Position numbers and translations under genes: made by a program. From the NCBI GenBank assembly GCA_003168335.1, contig PMSM01000005.1, positions 248,001 to 312,000 on the forward strand: a DNA stretch of 64,000 nucleotides. Direction: 5' to 3'. Each line of letters begins with the position of its first letter. Position 1 is the first letter of the stretch. Shown here one piece after another: positions 42,546 through 52,144 of the stretch. The notes beneath the pieces were generated by a model that saw nothing but the letters and a program-made list of their open reading frames with translations, ran no database searches and had not been told where the DNA came from. This DNA is from Blastocatellia bacterium (GTDB lineage: Bacteria; Acidobacteriota; Blastocatellia; Pyrinomonadales; Pyrinomonadaceae).

Positions 42546-44063
42546 CTAAGAGCCCTCGCCGGCGCGAGCGGCCGCCTGGCCGGCACTGCTGGGTCGTTCC
42601 TCAAAGTCTTCATCCCGCCGGCGTGGATAAGGATCGGCGGCCCGTCTACGCGGAGTAGCGTCTGAAGTGCGACGTTCATCGCGCATCTGCGCGGTGAGTC
42701 CGCGAATGCCGTGCTTGTCCAGTAGATGGCGCAGCGAACGCACCGACATCTTTAGAAGATCCGCTGCGTTCGTTTGGTTGCCATCGGTGCGTCGCAGGGC
42801 TTCGAGGACATAAGTCTTTTCCAGTTGATCCAAATGTGCGGTGAGGTTGATTCCGTCGATTGGTAGATCCAGGTCAGATGCGACCCGCACGGGGTTGTAG
42901 TTTGTGACTTGCTCGGGCAAGCGCTCAGGCTGAATCGTGTCGGTTTTTTCCAGCGCCACCGCGCGTTCGATGGCGTGTTCAAGTTCGCGCACGTTGCCCG
43001 GCCAGTAATAACTCTCAAGCAGCCGGAGTGCCTGGGGACTGATTGCTACCTGGCGTCCTGTCTGCTTGCAGTACTTTTGAACAAAGTGCTCGGTAAGTTC
43101 GGCGATGTCCGCGCCGCGGTCGCGCAAAGGTGGCAGCTCCATCGGAATGACTGAGATGCGATAGAAAAGGTCCTCGCGAAACGTTCCATCCTTAACCAGG
43201 GCCAAGAGGTCGCGATTAGTTGCGGCGATGACTCGAGTGTTGACCTCGATTTCTGCGTGGGCGCCGACCGGGCGCACCTTGCGTTCCTGCAAGACGCGCA
43301 AAAGCTTGACCTGCATGGCCGGCGACATTTCCCCGACCTCATCCAGAAAGATTGTGCCTTGTTCCGCGGCTTCGAACAGTCCCTTGCGGTTCGTCGTGGC
43401 CCCGGTGAACGAGCCTTTGGTGTATCCGAACAGCTCTGACTCCAACAGCGTTTCAGTAAACGCGCCGCAGTTGATTGACACAAACGGTTTCTGCGCCCGC
43501 GGACTGAGATCATGAATTGCGCGGGCCACCAGCTCCTTGCCCGTGCCCGATTCACCGATGATGAGCACCGTCGATTGAACCTCGGCCACCGTCTCGATCA
43601 TTTGATAGACGGCCTGCATCTGATCGGATTGGCCGACGATGTTGCTTAGTTTTCCCCTGGCCCGCTGACCTTTGATGAGTACTTCGTTTTCATCCTTCAG
43701 CGAGATTTGTTTCAGGGCGCGAGCAACCTTCTCTCTGAGCAAGTCGTTGTCAAACGGCTTGTGAACGAAATCGAACGCGCCCAGCAGGAACGCTTCGTGG
43801 GCAGTGCCCTCGTTCGCGAAGGCAGTCATCATGATGATTTCAATGTTCGGTTGCAGCTCGCGCGCCGCGCGCAAGAGTTCGATGCCGCCCATGTCCGGCA
43901 TCTTCACGTCAGAGATCACGACGTCGGCAGGCTGTTGGCGCAGCAACTCCATTGCCTGGCGACCGTTCTCAGCTGCACGGATCGAGTGTCCGTCGCGCTG
44001 GAACAGATGCGTCAGGAATTGACGCATGCTCAGTTCATCATCGACGATGAGAATGTTAGGCAT
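42546..44063 (-). CDS. PilR-like sigma-54-dependent response regulator, 505 aa
   Basis: Receiver domain at residues 1-120 with DD near the start, phospho-acceptor Asp in VVISDVKMPD (about 52) and conserved Lys in HKPFD. The sigma-54 AAA+ domain has GESGTGKE (Walker A), the sigma-54 contact loop GSFTGA (a common variant of GAFTGA) and the Walker B region TIFLDEVGEM. The C-terminal Fis-type helix-turn-helix (TDGNQTNAADLLKMSVRSLR) is followed by an unusual Arg/Glu-rich tail of about 40 residues. Downstream of the PilS-like kinase by 24 bases and upstream of the pilins, it is very probably PilR controlling pilin transcription. Confidence 0.94.
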   Translation of the reverse strand: MPNILIVDDELSMRQFLTHLFQRDGHSIRAAENGRQAMELLRQQPADVVISDVKMPDMGGIELLRAARELQPNIEIIMMTAFANEGTAHEAFLLGAFDFVHKPFDNDLLREKVARALKQISLKDENEVLIKGQRARGKLSNIVGQSDQMQAVYQMIETVAEVQSTVLIIGESGTGKELVARAIHDLSPRAQKPFVSINCGAFTETLLESELFGYTKGSFTGATTNRKGLFEAAEQGTIFLDEVGEMSPAMQVKLLRVLQERKVRPVGAHAEIEVNTRVIAATNRDLLALVKDGTFREDLFYRISVIPMELPPLRDRGADIAELTEHFVQKYCKQTGRQVAISPQALRLLESYYWPGNVRELEHAIERAVALEKTDTIQPERLPEQVTNYNPVRVASDLDLPIDGINLTAHLDQLEKTYVLEALRRTDGNQTNAADLLKMSVRSLRHLLDKHGIRGLTAQMRDERRTSDATPRRRAADPYPRRRDEDFEERPSSAGQAAARAGEGS

Positions 44064-44087
44064 GATTCAGGAAAATAATTAGCCGCC

Positions 44088-45746
44088 CTACTGACTAACC
44101 GGCAACTCTATCGTAATCGTCGTTCCTTCTCCCTGGCGGCTGCGCACGTTGATTGTACCACTATGATCGCGAATAATTTGATAGACAATTGAAAGTCCCA
44201 GGCCGGTCCCGCCCGTGGTTGAGGTGAACGGCTCGAACAAGCGTTCAACGTGCTCGGGCGTCATGCCGCATCCGGTGTCGCTGAAAGACAGTCGCAGGCG
44301 ATTGCCGTCGAGCTCATCCAGGGAAACGCTGAACTTTCCCCCGTCGGGCATTGATTTCAGCGCGTTGCGGGCGATATTCCAGCAGACCTGTTTCAATTGC
44401 TCGGGATCGCCTGAAACGATTGCCGGCCGGCTGGGCAAATCCTCTGCCAATACATGACTGGCGCTTAACTCGGCACTGTTCCTTAGCAACTTGAAAGTCT
44501 CGGCGACGAGCGCGCTGATGTCGACGTTCTTCAGTTCGGCGGGCCGCGGTCGCGCGTAATTCAGGTAGTCCGCGACGATCTTGTTCAAGCGATCGGATTC
44601 GCGCAGGATGATCTCCATCAATTGTGCCTGTTCGGAATTTCCGTCCATCTCTGACCGTAACATTTGAATTGAACCACGCATCGCCGCCAGAGGATTTCTG
44701 ATTTCGTGAGCAATTGACGCCGCCAGACGACCCACGGCGGCCATCCGATCCTGACGTCGCGACGTTTCTTCCAAAGCGCGAATGTCCGTCAGATCCTGGA
44801 AAGTGATCACCATGCCGCTGGTCTCGCCGGATTCGCCTGCCAGCGGCGCGATGCTGAAACCAAGCCGCAGCGCCAATCCGTCGGGAGTGAGACAGTCGGC
44901 CTGAAAGCGCGGGCTGACTTTGCCGGTTGCGGCCGCGGTCATCGAATCAGCAATCTGCCGGGTCATGTCGCCGAAAAAGATCGAAGCATCCTGGCCCCTA
45001 ACGTCCGCCGCTTTGTAACCGGTAATCTCTTCGGCCGCCGCGTTGAAAGTGTAAATGTGACCCTGCAAATCCGTCGTGATCACGCCGGAACGGATCGACT
45101 CGACGATCCGCTCATGGAGCACGCGCAGATCCGCCAGTGATCGGGTCGCCGCTGCCAGTTGCACGTCGGCTCGCGCCTGGCGGTGAGCGAGTTTTGCGGC
45201 GAGCAGGCCAACGACCAGGAACGAAATGTCAGAGAGCCCTACATATTGAATCGTATTCGCGATCGACTCGCCCGTTACTCCGTGGGCTGCGAACGGGCCG
45301 ACGCCACTGAGGGCCAGCAACGCGCAGACATTGAAAGCCGTTACGCTTCCGATTGAGGTGATCATGGCGCCGCGTGGTCCCACAAACAGGCTGGCAATCG
45401 AAATGATGACGACGTACAGCGCCGCGTAGGGCGAGCTGACGTTACCTGTAATCCAGACCAGCCACGTGACCAGCAGAACGTCGGCGACAAACTGAAAGCG
45501 CGCCTGCGCCAGATGGTTCTTCCAAAGCAGACGCGCGGCGCAATAGAGAATGGTCAGTCCGATGACGGTCAGAATGATCGGAGCCACGACGTTGAGTGAA
45601 GTGACAAGGCCGTGACCAATCGCGCTCCACTTCCACACTACGGCTGCCAACAAGAGCACAATCACCGCCGCCGCGCGACCGGAGATGAGCCACCAAAGCC
45701 TGGTGCCCAGCGGGGTTGGTGAATGCCTGGGGGAACCCTTCTCCAT
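44088..45746 (-). CDS. PilS-like sensor histidine kinase, ~552 aa
   Basis: ATG 45746 is used; an extension to 45845 is possible but is not membrane-like. About six N-terminal membrane spans (AAAVIVLLLAAVVW to VVGLLAAKLA) are followed by a PAS domain (TTDLQGHIYTFNAAAEEITG), the HisKA phospho-acceptor SIAHEIRNPLAAMRGSIQM and an HATPase_c domain (FSDTGCGMTPE, GGTGLGLSIV). This membrane layout with PAS matches PilS, which in Pseudomonas senses pilin in the membrane and controls PilR. The kinase stop is 24 bases from the regulator start. Signal sensed here is unknown. Confidence 0.9.
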   Translation of the reverse strand: MEKGSPRHSPTPLGTRLWWLISGRAAAVIVLLLAAVVWKWSAIGHGLVTSLNVVAPIILTVIGLTILYCAARLLWKNHLAQARFQFVADVLLVTWLVWITGNVSSPYAALYVVIISIASLFVGPRGAMITSIGSVTAFNVCALLALSGVGPFAAHGVTGESIANTIQYVGLSDISFLVVGLLAAKLAHRQARADVQLAAATRSLADLRVLHERIVESIRSGVITTDLQGHIYTFNAAAEEITGYKAADVRGQDASIFFGDMTRQIADSMTAAATGKVSPRFQADCLTPDGLALRLGFSIAPLAGESGETSGMVITFQDLTDIRALEETSRRQDRMAAVGRLAASIAHEIRNPLAAMRGSIQMLRSEMDGNSEQAQLMEIILRESDRLNKIVADYLNYARPRPAELKNVDISALVAETFKLLRNSAELSASHVLAEDLPSRPAIVSGDPEQLKQVCWNIARNALKSMPDGGKFSVSLDELDGNRLRLSFSDTGCGMTPEHVERLFEPFTSTTGGTGLGLSIVYQIIRDHSGTINVRSRQGEGTTITIELPVSQ

Positions 45747-46114
45747 AGACCACAAAGCGTACCACAAAGTGGAGAGAGTTAACCGACCTCTGGATTGCCG
45801 GCAGAGAAGGGTGGCCCCCGGATTGAAGGATTGACTTTCGAGCACTAACCGGAATATCGTCCCGGCGTTCTCGGTAGAGTTTCAAGGGACGGCGGAGTTC
45901 TCACGAGCCTGCTTCATCAATCGAAAAAATGATTCGCGAAAAGTAGAGTCGCCGTCCGCAGCTCAAAGTGCTCGCCTACTGCAGCAAGCGGTTGTGTAAA
46001 GGCGTTACCCGCGCGGATTCTGTGATCGCATACTCGTAACAGGTCGAGCGCGCAACTTCCCGCACTAATAAACGGAAGGCGACTCTGAATGCGCGTTTAG
46101 GACAGTATATATCT
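45747..46114. other. Divergent region between PilS-like and PKD genes
   Basis: About 370 bases between divergent genes. Short frames on both strands lack motifs and look like chance. A possible A/T-rich promoter stretch (GACAGTATATATCT) lies just before the PKD gene start. No palindrome stands out. Confidence 0.4.
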
Positions 46115-47881
46115 ATGCGGATTCCGGCTTGCCCTCTGGTCCTGGCTCTAATTGCGTTCGTGTCGTGTGTCGTAAATGGTACGGCCGCGACCGAGCAGAA
46201 GAATGTTGCCCGCCCGCAATCGTTCGGAGTTCTGTCAGGTCCCCGCGCGCAACAGAAAAGCCGCCCCATCCGACAATCTCCACAGACCGTTAATGTTCGG
46301 CCAGGTGTTGCGGTGCGTGGCTGTACGCAACAGCCGGGCGTGCCGCCGGTCAAGGCTACGGTCGATCGGAGCCGCGTCCCCCTGGGTGAGCTGGTGACGT
46401 TTACTCTCTCGCCCGCAAAAATAGTTTTGGACCCGAGCTACACCATTATTATTATCTTTGGTGATGGGGAAGAAGGGCGAATACGTGACAAGACTTGGAT
46501 TAGTCATCCCTATACCACGACCGGCACTTTCACTTACTGTGTTCTGGTTAAGCCGCCGCCCGAACGACCGAACACTCCGACGCTCCCGGCGGTCAAGCTT
46601 TCAGCCACGCCCACATCGGTTAAGCCGGACAGTCTGGTAAATTTCAGGGCAGAGCTTTCTCACAGTTATCCCAACATCAAGTACCGGTTTGTGTTTGCTG
46701 ATGGATCCCCAACCGACTGGCAAGACAGTCAGCAGACGACACACAGTTATCGTGCACCCGGTTCGTACCAGGCCTATGTCGATATTGGTTTAGGGAATAG
46801 CGGAGCTGTTAAGCGGGTCCAGGGTAGTCTGCGACAAACGATTCAAGTAACACCGCCGCCACCCAGAACAATCGCTGTGGATCTCACGGCAGATAGAGTG
46901 ACTGTGCAAGCCAAAGATGAGGTGAGATTTCTTGCGCGCGTTGACCCCAGCGAACCAAGCGTAAGATACCGCTTTGACTTTGGTGATCGATCGGGATCAG
47001 CCGGCTGGCAGGCCAGCCCGCAAACAAGACACGTCTATTCTTCCTCGGGCACCTATTCAACCAGCGTCGATGTTCGGGTCATGAACAGTCGATCCGGTTT
47101 ACAGACAGCGAGCAGCAAACCATTGCCGATCAAAGTCGAGCCTGCTTCATTGCCCGGCGTAGCTCTCTCCGTGATTCCACGTTCGGTTCCGGTCGGCTTG
47201 CCGGTCTACTTCAAAGCCACTGCTGATTCGGCGAATTCAAAGACCCGGTATCGGTTTGACTTTGGTGACGGCTCTCCGCCGAGCGCCTGGCAGGCCACAC
47301 CGGAAGCAACGCACATCTATTCTTTGGCCGGCGACTACCGCGCCTTTGTCGAAATTGGCTTGGCCAGTAAAGAACCAATCGGCGCGATGGCTGTAAGTGG
47401 CAAAGAGCAGGTTCAGATAATGCCGGGCGGACCGGCTTCACCAGCGACTCCGACACCGGTGACGAACACACCAACGCCGACGTCTGGGACCCCGGCACCG
47501 TCACCTGAGACGCCGACACCGTTGCTTGGGACGCCAACACCCGATGGCCCAGCTTCACCCGTAATCGGAGGCGTCACGCGGACGCCTTCGCCGACGGGCC
47601 CGCCAACGCCAGACCCGAACGGCGGCGGGATTAGTTGGTGGAAGTACTTGCTGCTGGCGTTGATTCTCCTGGCCGGTTATCAGGGGTGGAAATATTTTTA
47701 CGCGCCGCGACCGACGCTCGTGCCAAATGTCGACCCGGGCACATCCGCATTGGGCGCAGAGGGCGGACCCTTGTCGATAAATTTCCAAATGGAACTCGAT
47801 CCGAATGTCACTGACGGTCAATTTACAGTCGACACGAACGAAGGAAGCTTTATCAAGTCCGAAAGGAAGAGCGATGGCTGA
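46115..47881 (+). CDS. Membrane-anchored PKD-repeat surface protein, 588 aa
   Basis: A signal peptide (RIPACPLVLALIAFVSCVVN) leads to four PKD-like beta-sandwich repeats. Each carries a turn such as IIFGDGEE, FVFADGSPTDW, FDFGDRSGS or FDFGDGSPP and an HxYxxxGxYxA strand. A Pro/Thr-rich stretch (about residues 442-500, TPTPVTNTPTPTSGTPAPSP-like) acts as a stalk. A membrane span (WWKYLLLALILLAGYQGW) and a ~55-residue cytoplasmic tail follow. The stop overlaps the next gene (ATGGCTGA). Extracellular PKD with a cytoplasmic tail hints at an outside-to-inside contact, but no enzymatic part is present. Confidence 0.85.
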   Translation: MRIPACPLVLALIAFVSCVVNGTAATEQKNVARPQSFGVLSGPRAQQKSRPIRQSPQTVNVRPGVAVRGCTQQPGVPPVKATVDRSRVPLGELVTFTLSPAKIVLDPSYTIIIIFGDGEEGRIRDKTWISHPYTTTGTFTYCVLVKPPPERPNTPTLPAVKLSATPTSVKPDSLVNFRAELSHSYPNIKYRFVFADGSPTDWQDSQQTTHSYRAPGSYQAYVDIGLGNSGAVKRVQGSLRQTIQVTPPPPRTIAVDLTADRVTVQAKDEVRFLARVDPSEPSVRYRFDFGDRSGSAGWQASPQTRHVYSSSGTYSTSVDVRVMNSRSGLQTASSKPLPIKVEPASLPGVALSVIPRSVPVGLPVYFKATADSANSKTRYRFDFGDGSPPSAWQATPEATHIYSLAGDYRAFVEIGLASKEPIGAMAVSGKEQVQIMPGGPASPATPTPVTNTPTPTSGTPAPSPETPTPLLGTPTPDGPASPVIGGVTRTPSPTGPPTPDPNGGGISWWKYLLLALILLAGYQGWKYFYAPRPTLVPNVDPGTSALGAEGGPLSINFQMELDPNVTDGQFTVDTNEGSFIKSERKSDG

Positions 47882-48647
47882 AGACTCAAAAGCAGCAACA
47901 ATGGCTAAGGACGTAAACGCCGAAGCGACGGCGGAAGCCGCCAGGGACAAAGCAACCGCTGAGGATTCAAAAGCAGCAGTGGCAGCAGATGTGGAAGCCA
48001 ACGCGACGGCCGAAGCTGTTAAAGGCGACGCAGCGGCTGAATCGGCGCCGACTCTCCTTCAGATTTTTTCGCTTCCCGAAAAAGAAACCGACCCATCGGA
48101 CGATCATTGGAAGGCTTTCCAGGAGAAGGTCACCAGGGAAATCAAAGGCGTTAAATGGATCTCCTCGATGCCCGATCTGGCTCCGAAGATTTGTGAATTG
48201 TTGGATATCAAGATCCCCGATGTATTGATTGCCGCGTGGAAGAAGGTTGAGGACCTTCGCGCTGTGCTGGAAAAATCAAAGCTTACTCCGGATGAAACCA
48301 TCTACCTCGAACTCGCCCAACACACCATCAACTCGGAACACAAGCCTTCCGTTGACGTGAAAATTAAGGGCGCAACGGTCAAGAAGATCGAGTTGGTAAT
48401 ACAGCTTGGCTTTAACCTGAAGGGATTTCTGCTGAAGATTCAGAACGGCGCCATCAGGGAATTGCAGACCGGCCAGTGTGAAGCTAAAGGAACCATCAAG
48501 TACGGTGGTCTTACCGTGGCTGAGAAAAAACTCGAGCCGATTAAGTTGCCACTCTCGATTCCGATTCCCGCCGAACTTCCCCTGCCGATCCCGGAAACCG
48601 AAAAGGAAGAAGAGAAGGCTGAGCCACTCGAACGAATCGAGTTGTAA
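47874..48647 (+). CDS. Ala-rich cytoplasmic partner of the PKD protein, ~257 aa
   Basis: ATG 47874 has GAAAGGAAG ahead of it and overlaps the PKD stop codon, so the two genes are translationally coupled; the longer frame to 47805 is a shadow. The first ~60 residues are low-complexity Ala/Glu/Lys/Asp with an internal repeat of AEDSKAA. The rest is a compact domain: IKGVKWISSMPDLAPKICEL, DETIYLELAQHTINSEHKPS, VKKIELVIQLGFNLKGFLLK, CEAKGTIKYGGLTVAEKKL. I do not recognise it. A role beneath the membrane with the tail of the PKD protein is inferred from gene overlap. No signal peptide. Confidence 0.75.
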   Translation: MAEDSKAATMAKDVNAEATAEAARDKATAEDSKAAVAADVEANATAEAVKGDAAAESAPTLLQIFSLPEKETDPSDDHWKAFQEKVTREIKGVKWISSMPDLAPKICELLDIKIPDVLIAAWKKVEDLRAVLEKSKLTPDETIYLELAQHTINSEHKPSVDVKIKGATVKKIELVIQLGFNLKGFLLKIQNGAIRELQTGQCEAKGTIKYGGLTVAEKKLEPIKLPLSIPIPAELPLPIPETEKEEEKAEPLERIEL

Positions 48648-48700
48648 TCGCCCCCCCCCATCGAACTCTTCTCCCCGCGCGCGTCATTGCGGCGAGGCCT

Positions 48701-51700
48701 TCATTGCTGGTCGCGTTCGCGTGCGGGAGAGTCCCTTGGGGTTGACCCTCTCTGGCTGCTGATCTTCTCCCACTCGGCGCGCGTCAAAGCGGTAATTGGC
48801 GGCAGTTTCTTCGCCGAAAGTCCAGAGTTGATGCCGGGCATTTCTTTCGTCAACCACGCGTCGAAATCTTTCACCACGTCACCCAATTCGCGGGCGATCG
48901 CATCACTTCGTTCAAACTGCGTCTGTGCCGGACGGCCTTCGTAGCCGGTGACGCTGCCGTAAAGGTCGGCGAGGTTTTCGCGCAGGCGCTCTTCGCCGGT
49001 GATCGCGCCGCCTTCTTTCGTCGCGACGATCTTTCGGCGCAACTCATCGACGTGGGCCGCGGCGGCTCGCAGTCGCTTAGCGAGCGGATCGTTCGCCGGC
49101 AGTTCCGCGGCGCGCGCCTCCAGCTCAAGGCGCACGCCATTAATCCGGTCCACTGCAAACGTCATGTCGCCAAGCAAATTGTAAAGCGTCATTGCCAGAT
49201 CAAACTGCGCTTTGCGATCCTCCGGGGTGTGCTTTGAGCGCGGATCGGCCACGACCTGCAACTGCGTCGTGTAGACGTTCTTGTCCTTTATCATCCTCAC
49301 CGTGTAGGTTCCGGGCAACACGCGCGGACCGGTGGAAGCACTAAAGGCCGCGCTGGCTGCGGTCGGCACTCGCGGTGCTTTCAGACGCATCGACCAGGTC
49401 GCGCGATTCAAGCCTCGGCGCTTGCTGCTGGGAACCGTGCTCAAGAGTTTTCCGTCTTGATCGAGAACTTCAATTTTCAAGTCGCCAAAGATGTGGCGCT
49501 TTTGTTGATAGTAAGTGATCACTGCTTCATCGGTCGGATTGTCTCCGGTGAACGAAGCATCGCCGTTCACCCAACCTCCGCCTGCCGGCAGACGCTGTAC
49601 AGTCGGCCGCGCTTCGATAAACGCCGCTTCTTTCCTGAGAGTCTCTGCTGTCAAAAGGCGCAGCGGTGTGATGTCGTCAATGATCCAAATGCCGCGTCCG
49701 TGCGTGGCAATCACCAGGTCGCGATCGCGCGGATGGATGGCCAGATCGCGCACCGCGACCTGCGGCAGATTGCCACCCGTATACTGTGCCCACTGTTTTC
49801 CACCATCGAGCGAAACCCAGAGACCAAGCTCGGTGCCGACGAATAGAAGGTCCTTGTTAACCAGATCTTCTTTCACCACGTGCGCATAGCCACGTACCGG
49901 CTTCACCGCGGCAGCGCCACCGGGCGAGATGAGAGGCATCCACGTTTGGCCATAATCGCTCGTCTTGTAAACATAGGGTCGCATGTCGCCGAATGTGTGC
50001 AAGTCAAACGTCGCGTAAGCAGTGCCTTCATCAAAGTGGCCCGCGTCAATCGATGTGACCCACGCATTCTTTGGCAGTCCCTTGATGTTGCCGACGACGT
50101 TCTTCCACGTCTTGCCGCCGTCGCGCGTGATCTGAAGGTTGCCGTCGTCGGTGCCCGCCCAGATCAGATTCGGGTTCTTCGGCGATTCGCAGATCGAAAA
50201 GATCGTCGTGTGCATTTCCGCGGACGAGTTGTCTACGCCCACACCGCCCGACTGCTCCTGCTTCTGCTTTTCCGGATCGTTGGTCGTCAGGTCAGGAGAG
50301 ATGCGGTCCCACGTCTGTCCATGATCGCGCGAACGAAACAGAAACTGCCCGCCGAGGTAGATGGTTCCGTCCTGTGTCGGACTGATGTGAATCGGTGTGT
50401 TCCAGTTAAAGCGCAGCTTGCCTTCTTTGTATTGGGGCAGTGGCTGGATGCCCCGCGTCTCGTGTGTCTTGCGGTTAACGCGACCGATGTACCCGCCCTG
50501 CGACTCGGCATAGAGATAGTCGGGGTCTGACGGATCGGCAAACATCCAGAACCCGTCGCCGCCGTACATGTTCTCCCAGCGGTCGTTGGTAATGCCGCCG
50601 GGAAATTGCGAATCACCCACCCACGAGCTGTTGTCCTGCAACCCGCCATAGACGTGATAAGGCATATCCATGTCGACACTGACATGGTAGAACTGCGAGA
50701 TGGGAAGGTTCTCGGCCTTCCACCAACGATTGCCGCCGTCATATGAATACCAGACGCCGCCGTCATCGCCGGTAATCAAATGATCGGTGTTATTCGGATC
50801 GATCCAGACATCGTGAAAGTCTCCGTGCGCGCCGCCTGAGATGTTGCTGAAGCTTTGACCGCCGTCGTTGCTGGCGATCAGCGGGCCGTCCGGTTTGTAA
50901 ATCTTGTTCTCGTCTTTCGGATCGACAATCAGGTTGGCAAAGTAGAACGGACGCCACAGCATGTTCTGGCTGCGATCGAGCGCCGTCCACGTCTTGCCGT
51001 TGTCGTCTGAACGATAAAGCCCATTCTGCGGCTGTTCGGCTTCAATAAAGGCATAAACGACGTTCGGCTTTGAGGGAGCAACCGTCACGGCGATGCGGCC
51101 CCACGGTTTCGCAGGAAGCCCTTTCGCACTTTTCTCATCGAGCTCGGTCCAGGTCGCGCCCCCGTTCGTACTCTTAAAGAATCCGCTGCCGCTGAAGGCT
51201 TGAGGGCTGTCGCCGCCGGAACGAAACGTCCAGCCCTTGCGACGAAAGTCCCACATGCTCGCATAAATCGTCTGTGGGTTTTGGCGATCCATCGAGATCA
51301 TCCCACAGCCCGTCGAGGCGTTTGGTCCTTTCAGAATCTTCGTCCAACTGTTCCCGCCGTCGGTCGTTTTATAGAGTCCGCGTTCGTCGCTGTCACTCCA
51401 GAGTTTGCCGGGCGCGCAAACGTAAACTGTATTCGTGCTGGTTGGATCGACCAGAATCTTCGTGATGTGCTCAGACTCTTTCAACCCCATGTTGGTCCAG
51501 TTCTCGCCGCCATCGGTTGACTTGTAAACGCCGTCGCCAATCGAGACGCTGTTGCGCATCCACGACTCGCCTGTGCCGACCCAGATGGTCTTGGGGTTTT
51601 TCGGATCGATCGTGATCGCGCCGATTGATTGCACCGGCTGTTTGTCGAACACGGGCTTGAACGTTGATCCGCCGTTGACCGACTTCCACACTCCGCCGCT

Positions 51701-51916
51701 CGCCGCGCCAATGTAAACAGTCAAGCGCTGGCCTTCCTGCACGGCGTCAATCGCCGCGACGCGGCCGCTCATGGTCGCCGAACCGATGTTCCGAGCGCCC
51801 AGACCCGAGATCGTTTCGGAATCTACTTTGACGGACGGAGTCTGAGCCGACGCGGTGCTTGTGAATATCAAGCCCAGGGCAAGCGCTGCGAAACAACCCA
51901 TCGAATTGATCTTCAT
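48701..51916 (-). CDS. Large secreted BNR/sortilin-like beta-propeller protein, ~1071 aa
   Basis: ATG 51916 with AAGGA eight bases upstream gives a signal peptide (KINSMGCFAALALGLIFTST) ending in ASAQ; the extension to 52096 passes through a palindromic repeat and is not used. The body holds many BNR/sortilin (VPS10-like) repeats of the form VYKSTDGGENWTNMG, LYRSDDNGKTWTALD, QITRDGGKTWKNV, making two propellers. The last ~300 residues are beta then helical and include a coiled region. Such exported glycosyl-hydrolase-like proteins are frequent in acidobacteria; catalytic activity is unproven. Role: extracytoplasmic binding or processing. Confidence 0.9.
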   Translation of the reverse strand: MKINSMGCFAALALGLIFTSTASAQTPSVKVDSETISGLGARNIGSATMSGRVAAIDAVQEGQRLTVYIGAASGGVWKSVNGGSTFKPVFDKQPVQSIGAITIDPKNPKTIWVGTGESWMRNSVSIGDGVYKSTDGGENWTNMGLKESEHITKILVDPTSTNTVYVCAPGKLWSDSDERGLYKTTDGGNSWTKILKGPNASTGCGMISMDRQNPQTIYASMWDFRRKGWTFRSGGDSPQAFSGSGFFKSTNGGATWTELDEKSAKGLPAKPWGRIAVTVAPSKPNVVYAFIEAEQPQNGLYRSDDNGKTWTALDRSQNMLWRPFYFANLIVDPKDENKIYKPDGPLIASNDGGQSFSNISGGAHGDFHDVWIDPNNTDHLITGDDGGVWYSYDGGNRWWKAENLPISQFYHVSVDMDMPYHVYGGLQDNSSWVGDSQFPGGITNDRWENMYGGDGFWMFADPSDPDYLYAESQGGYIGRVNRKTHETRGIQPLPQYKEGKLRFNWNTPIHISPTQDGTIYLGGQFLFRSRDHGQTWDRISPDLTTNDPEKQKQEQSGGVGVDNSSAEMHTTIFSICESPKNPNLIWAGTDDGNLQITRDGGKTWKNVVGNIKGLPKNAWVTSIDAGHFDEGTAYATFDLHTFGDMRPYVYKTSDYGQTWMPLISPGGAAAVKPVRGYAHVVKEDLVNKDLLFVGTELGLWVSLDGGKQWAQYTGGNLPQVAVRDLAIHPRDRDLVIATHGRGIWIIDDITPLRLLTAETLRKEAAFIEARPTVQRLPAGGGWVNGDASFTGDNPTDEAVITYYQQKRHIFGDLKIEVLDQDGKLLSTVPSSKRRGLNRATWSMRLKAPRVPTAASAAFSASTGPRVLPGTYTVRMIKDKNVYTTQLQVVADPRSKHTPEDRKAQFDLAMTLYNLLGDMTFAVDRINGVRLELEARAAELPANDPLAKRLRAAAAHVDELRRKIVATKEGGAITGEERLRENLADLYGSVTGYEGRPAQTQFERSDAIARELGDVVKDFDAWLTKEMPGINSGLSAKKLPPITALTRAEWEKISSQRGSTPRDSPARERDQQ

Positions 51917-51961
51917 CGCAATATCCTTTTCCTGGTTAAGGGGCATTATTGTGTTTCGGCT

Positions 51962-52108
51962 ATGCCGCCTGATGTGCGGCAAGTCTCTGACTTGCCGAAA
52001 TGCTATTTTGAAAAACCCTTGGGGCTCCGCCCCTTTTGGGGGCGCAGCCCCAAAGAAAACCTGAGGAGAAATCGGAAGGTCAGAGACCTTCCGCACATCA
52101 GGCGGCAG
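51962..52108. repeat. Long imperfect inverted repeat with GCCGCCTGATGTGCGG ends
   Basis: The arms start with GCCGCCTGATGTGCGG (51964) and end with CCGCACATCAGGCGGC (52091-52106). Each arm carries a self-pairing CGG..GTCTCTGAC..CCG unit, and a GGGGCTCCGCCCC / GGGGGCGCAGCCCC stem lies at the centre. The whole can fold into one long hairpin. Located between the BNR-propeller gene (promoter side) and the LolA-like gene. MITE/REP-like, no coding capacity. Confidence 0.8.
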
Positions 52109-52144
52109 AGCCGCGAAGTCTTGTTGCGACGGTTTCTGCTGCGC

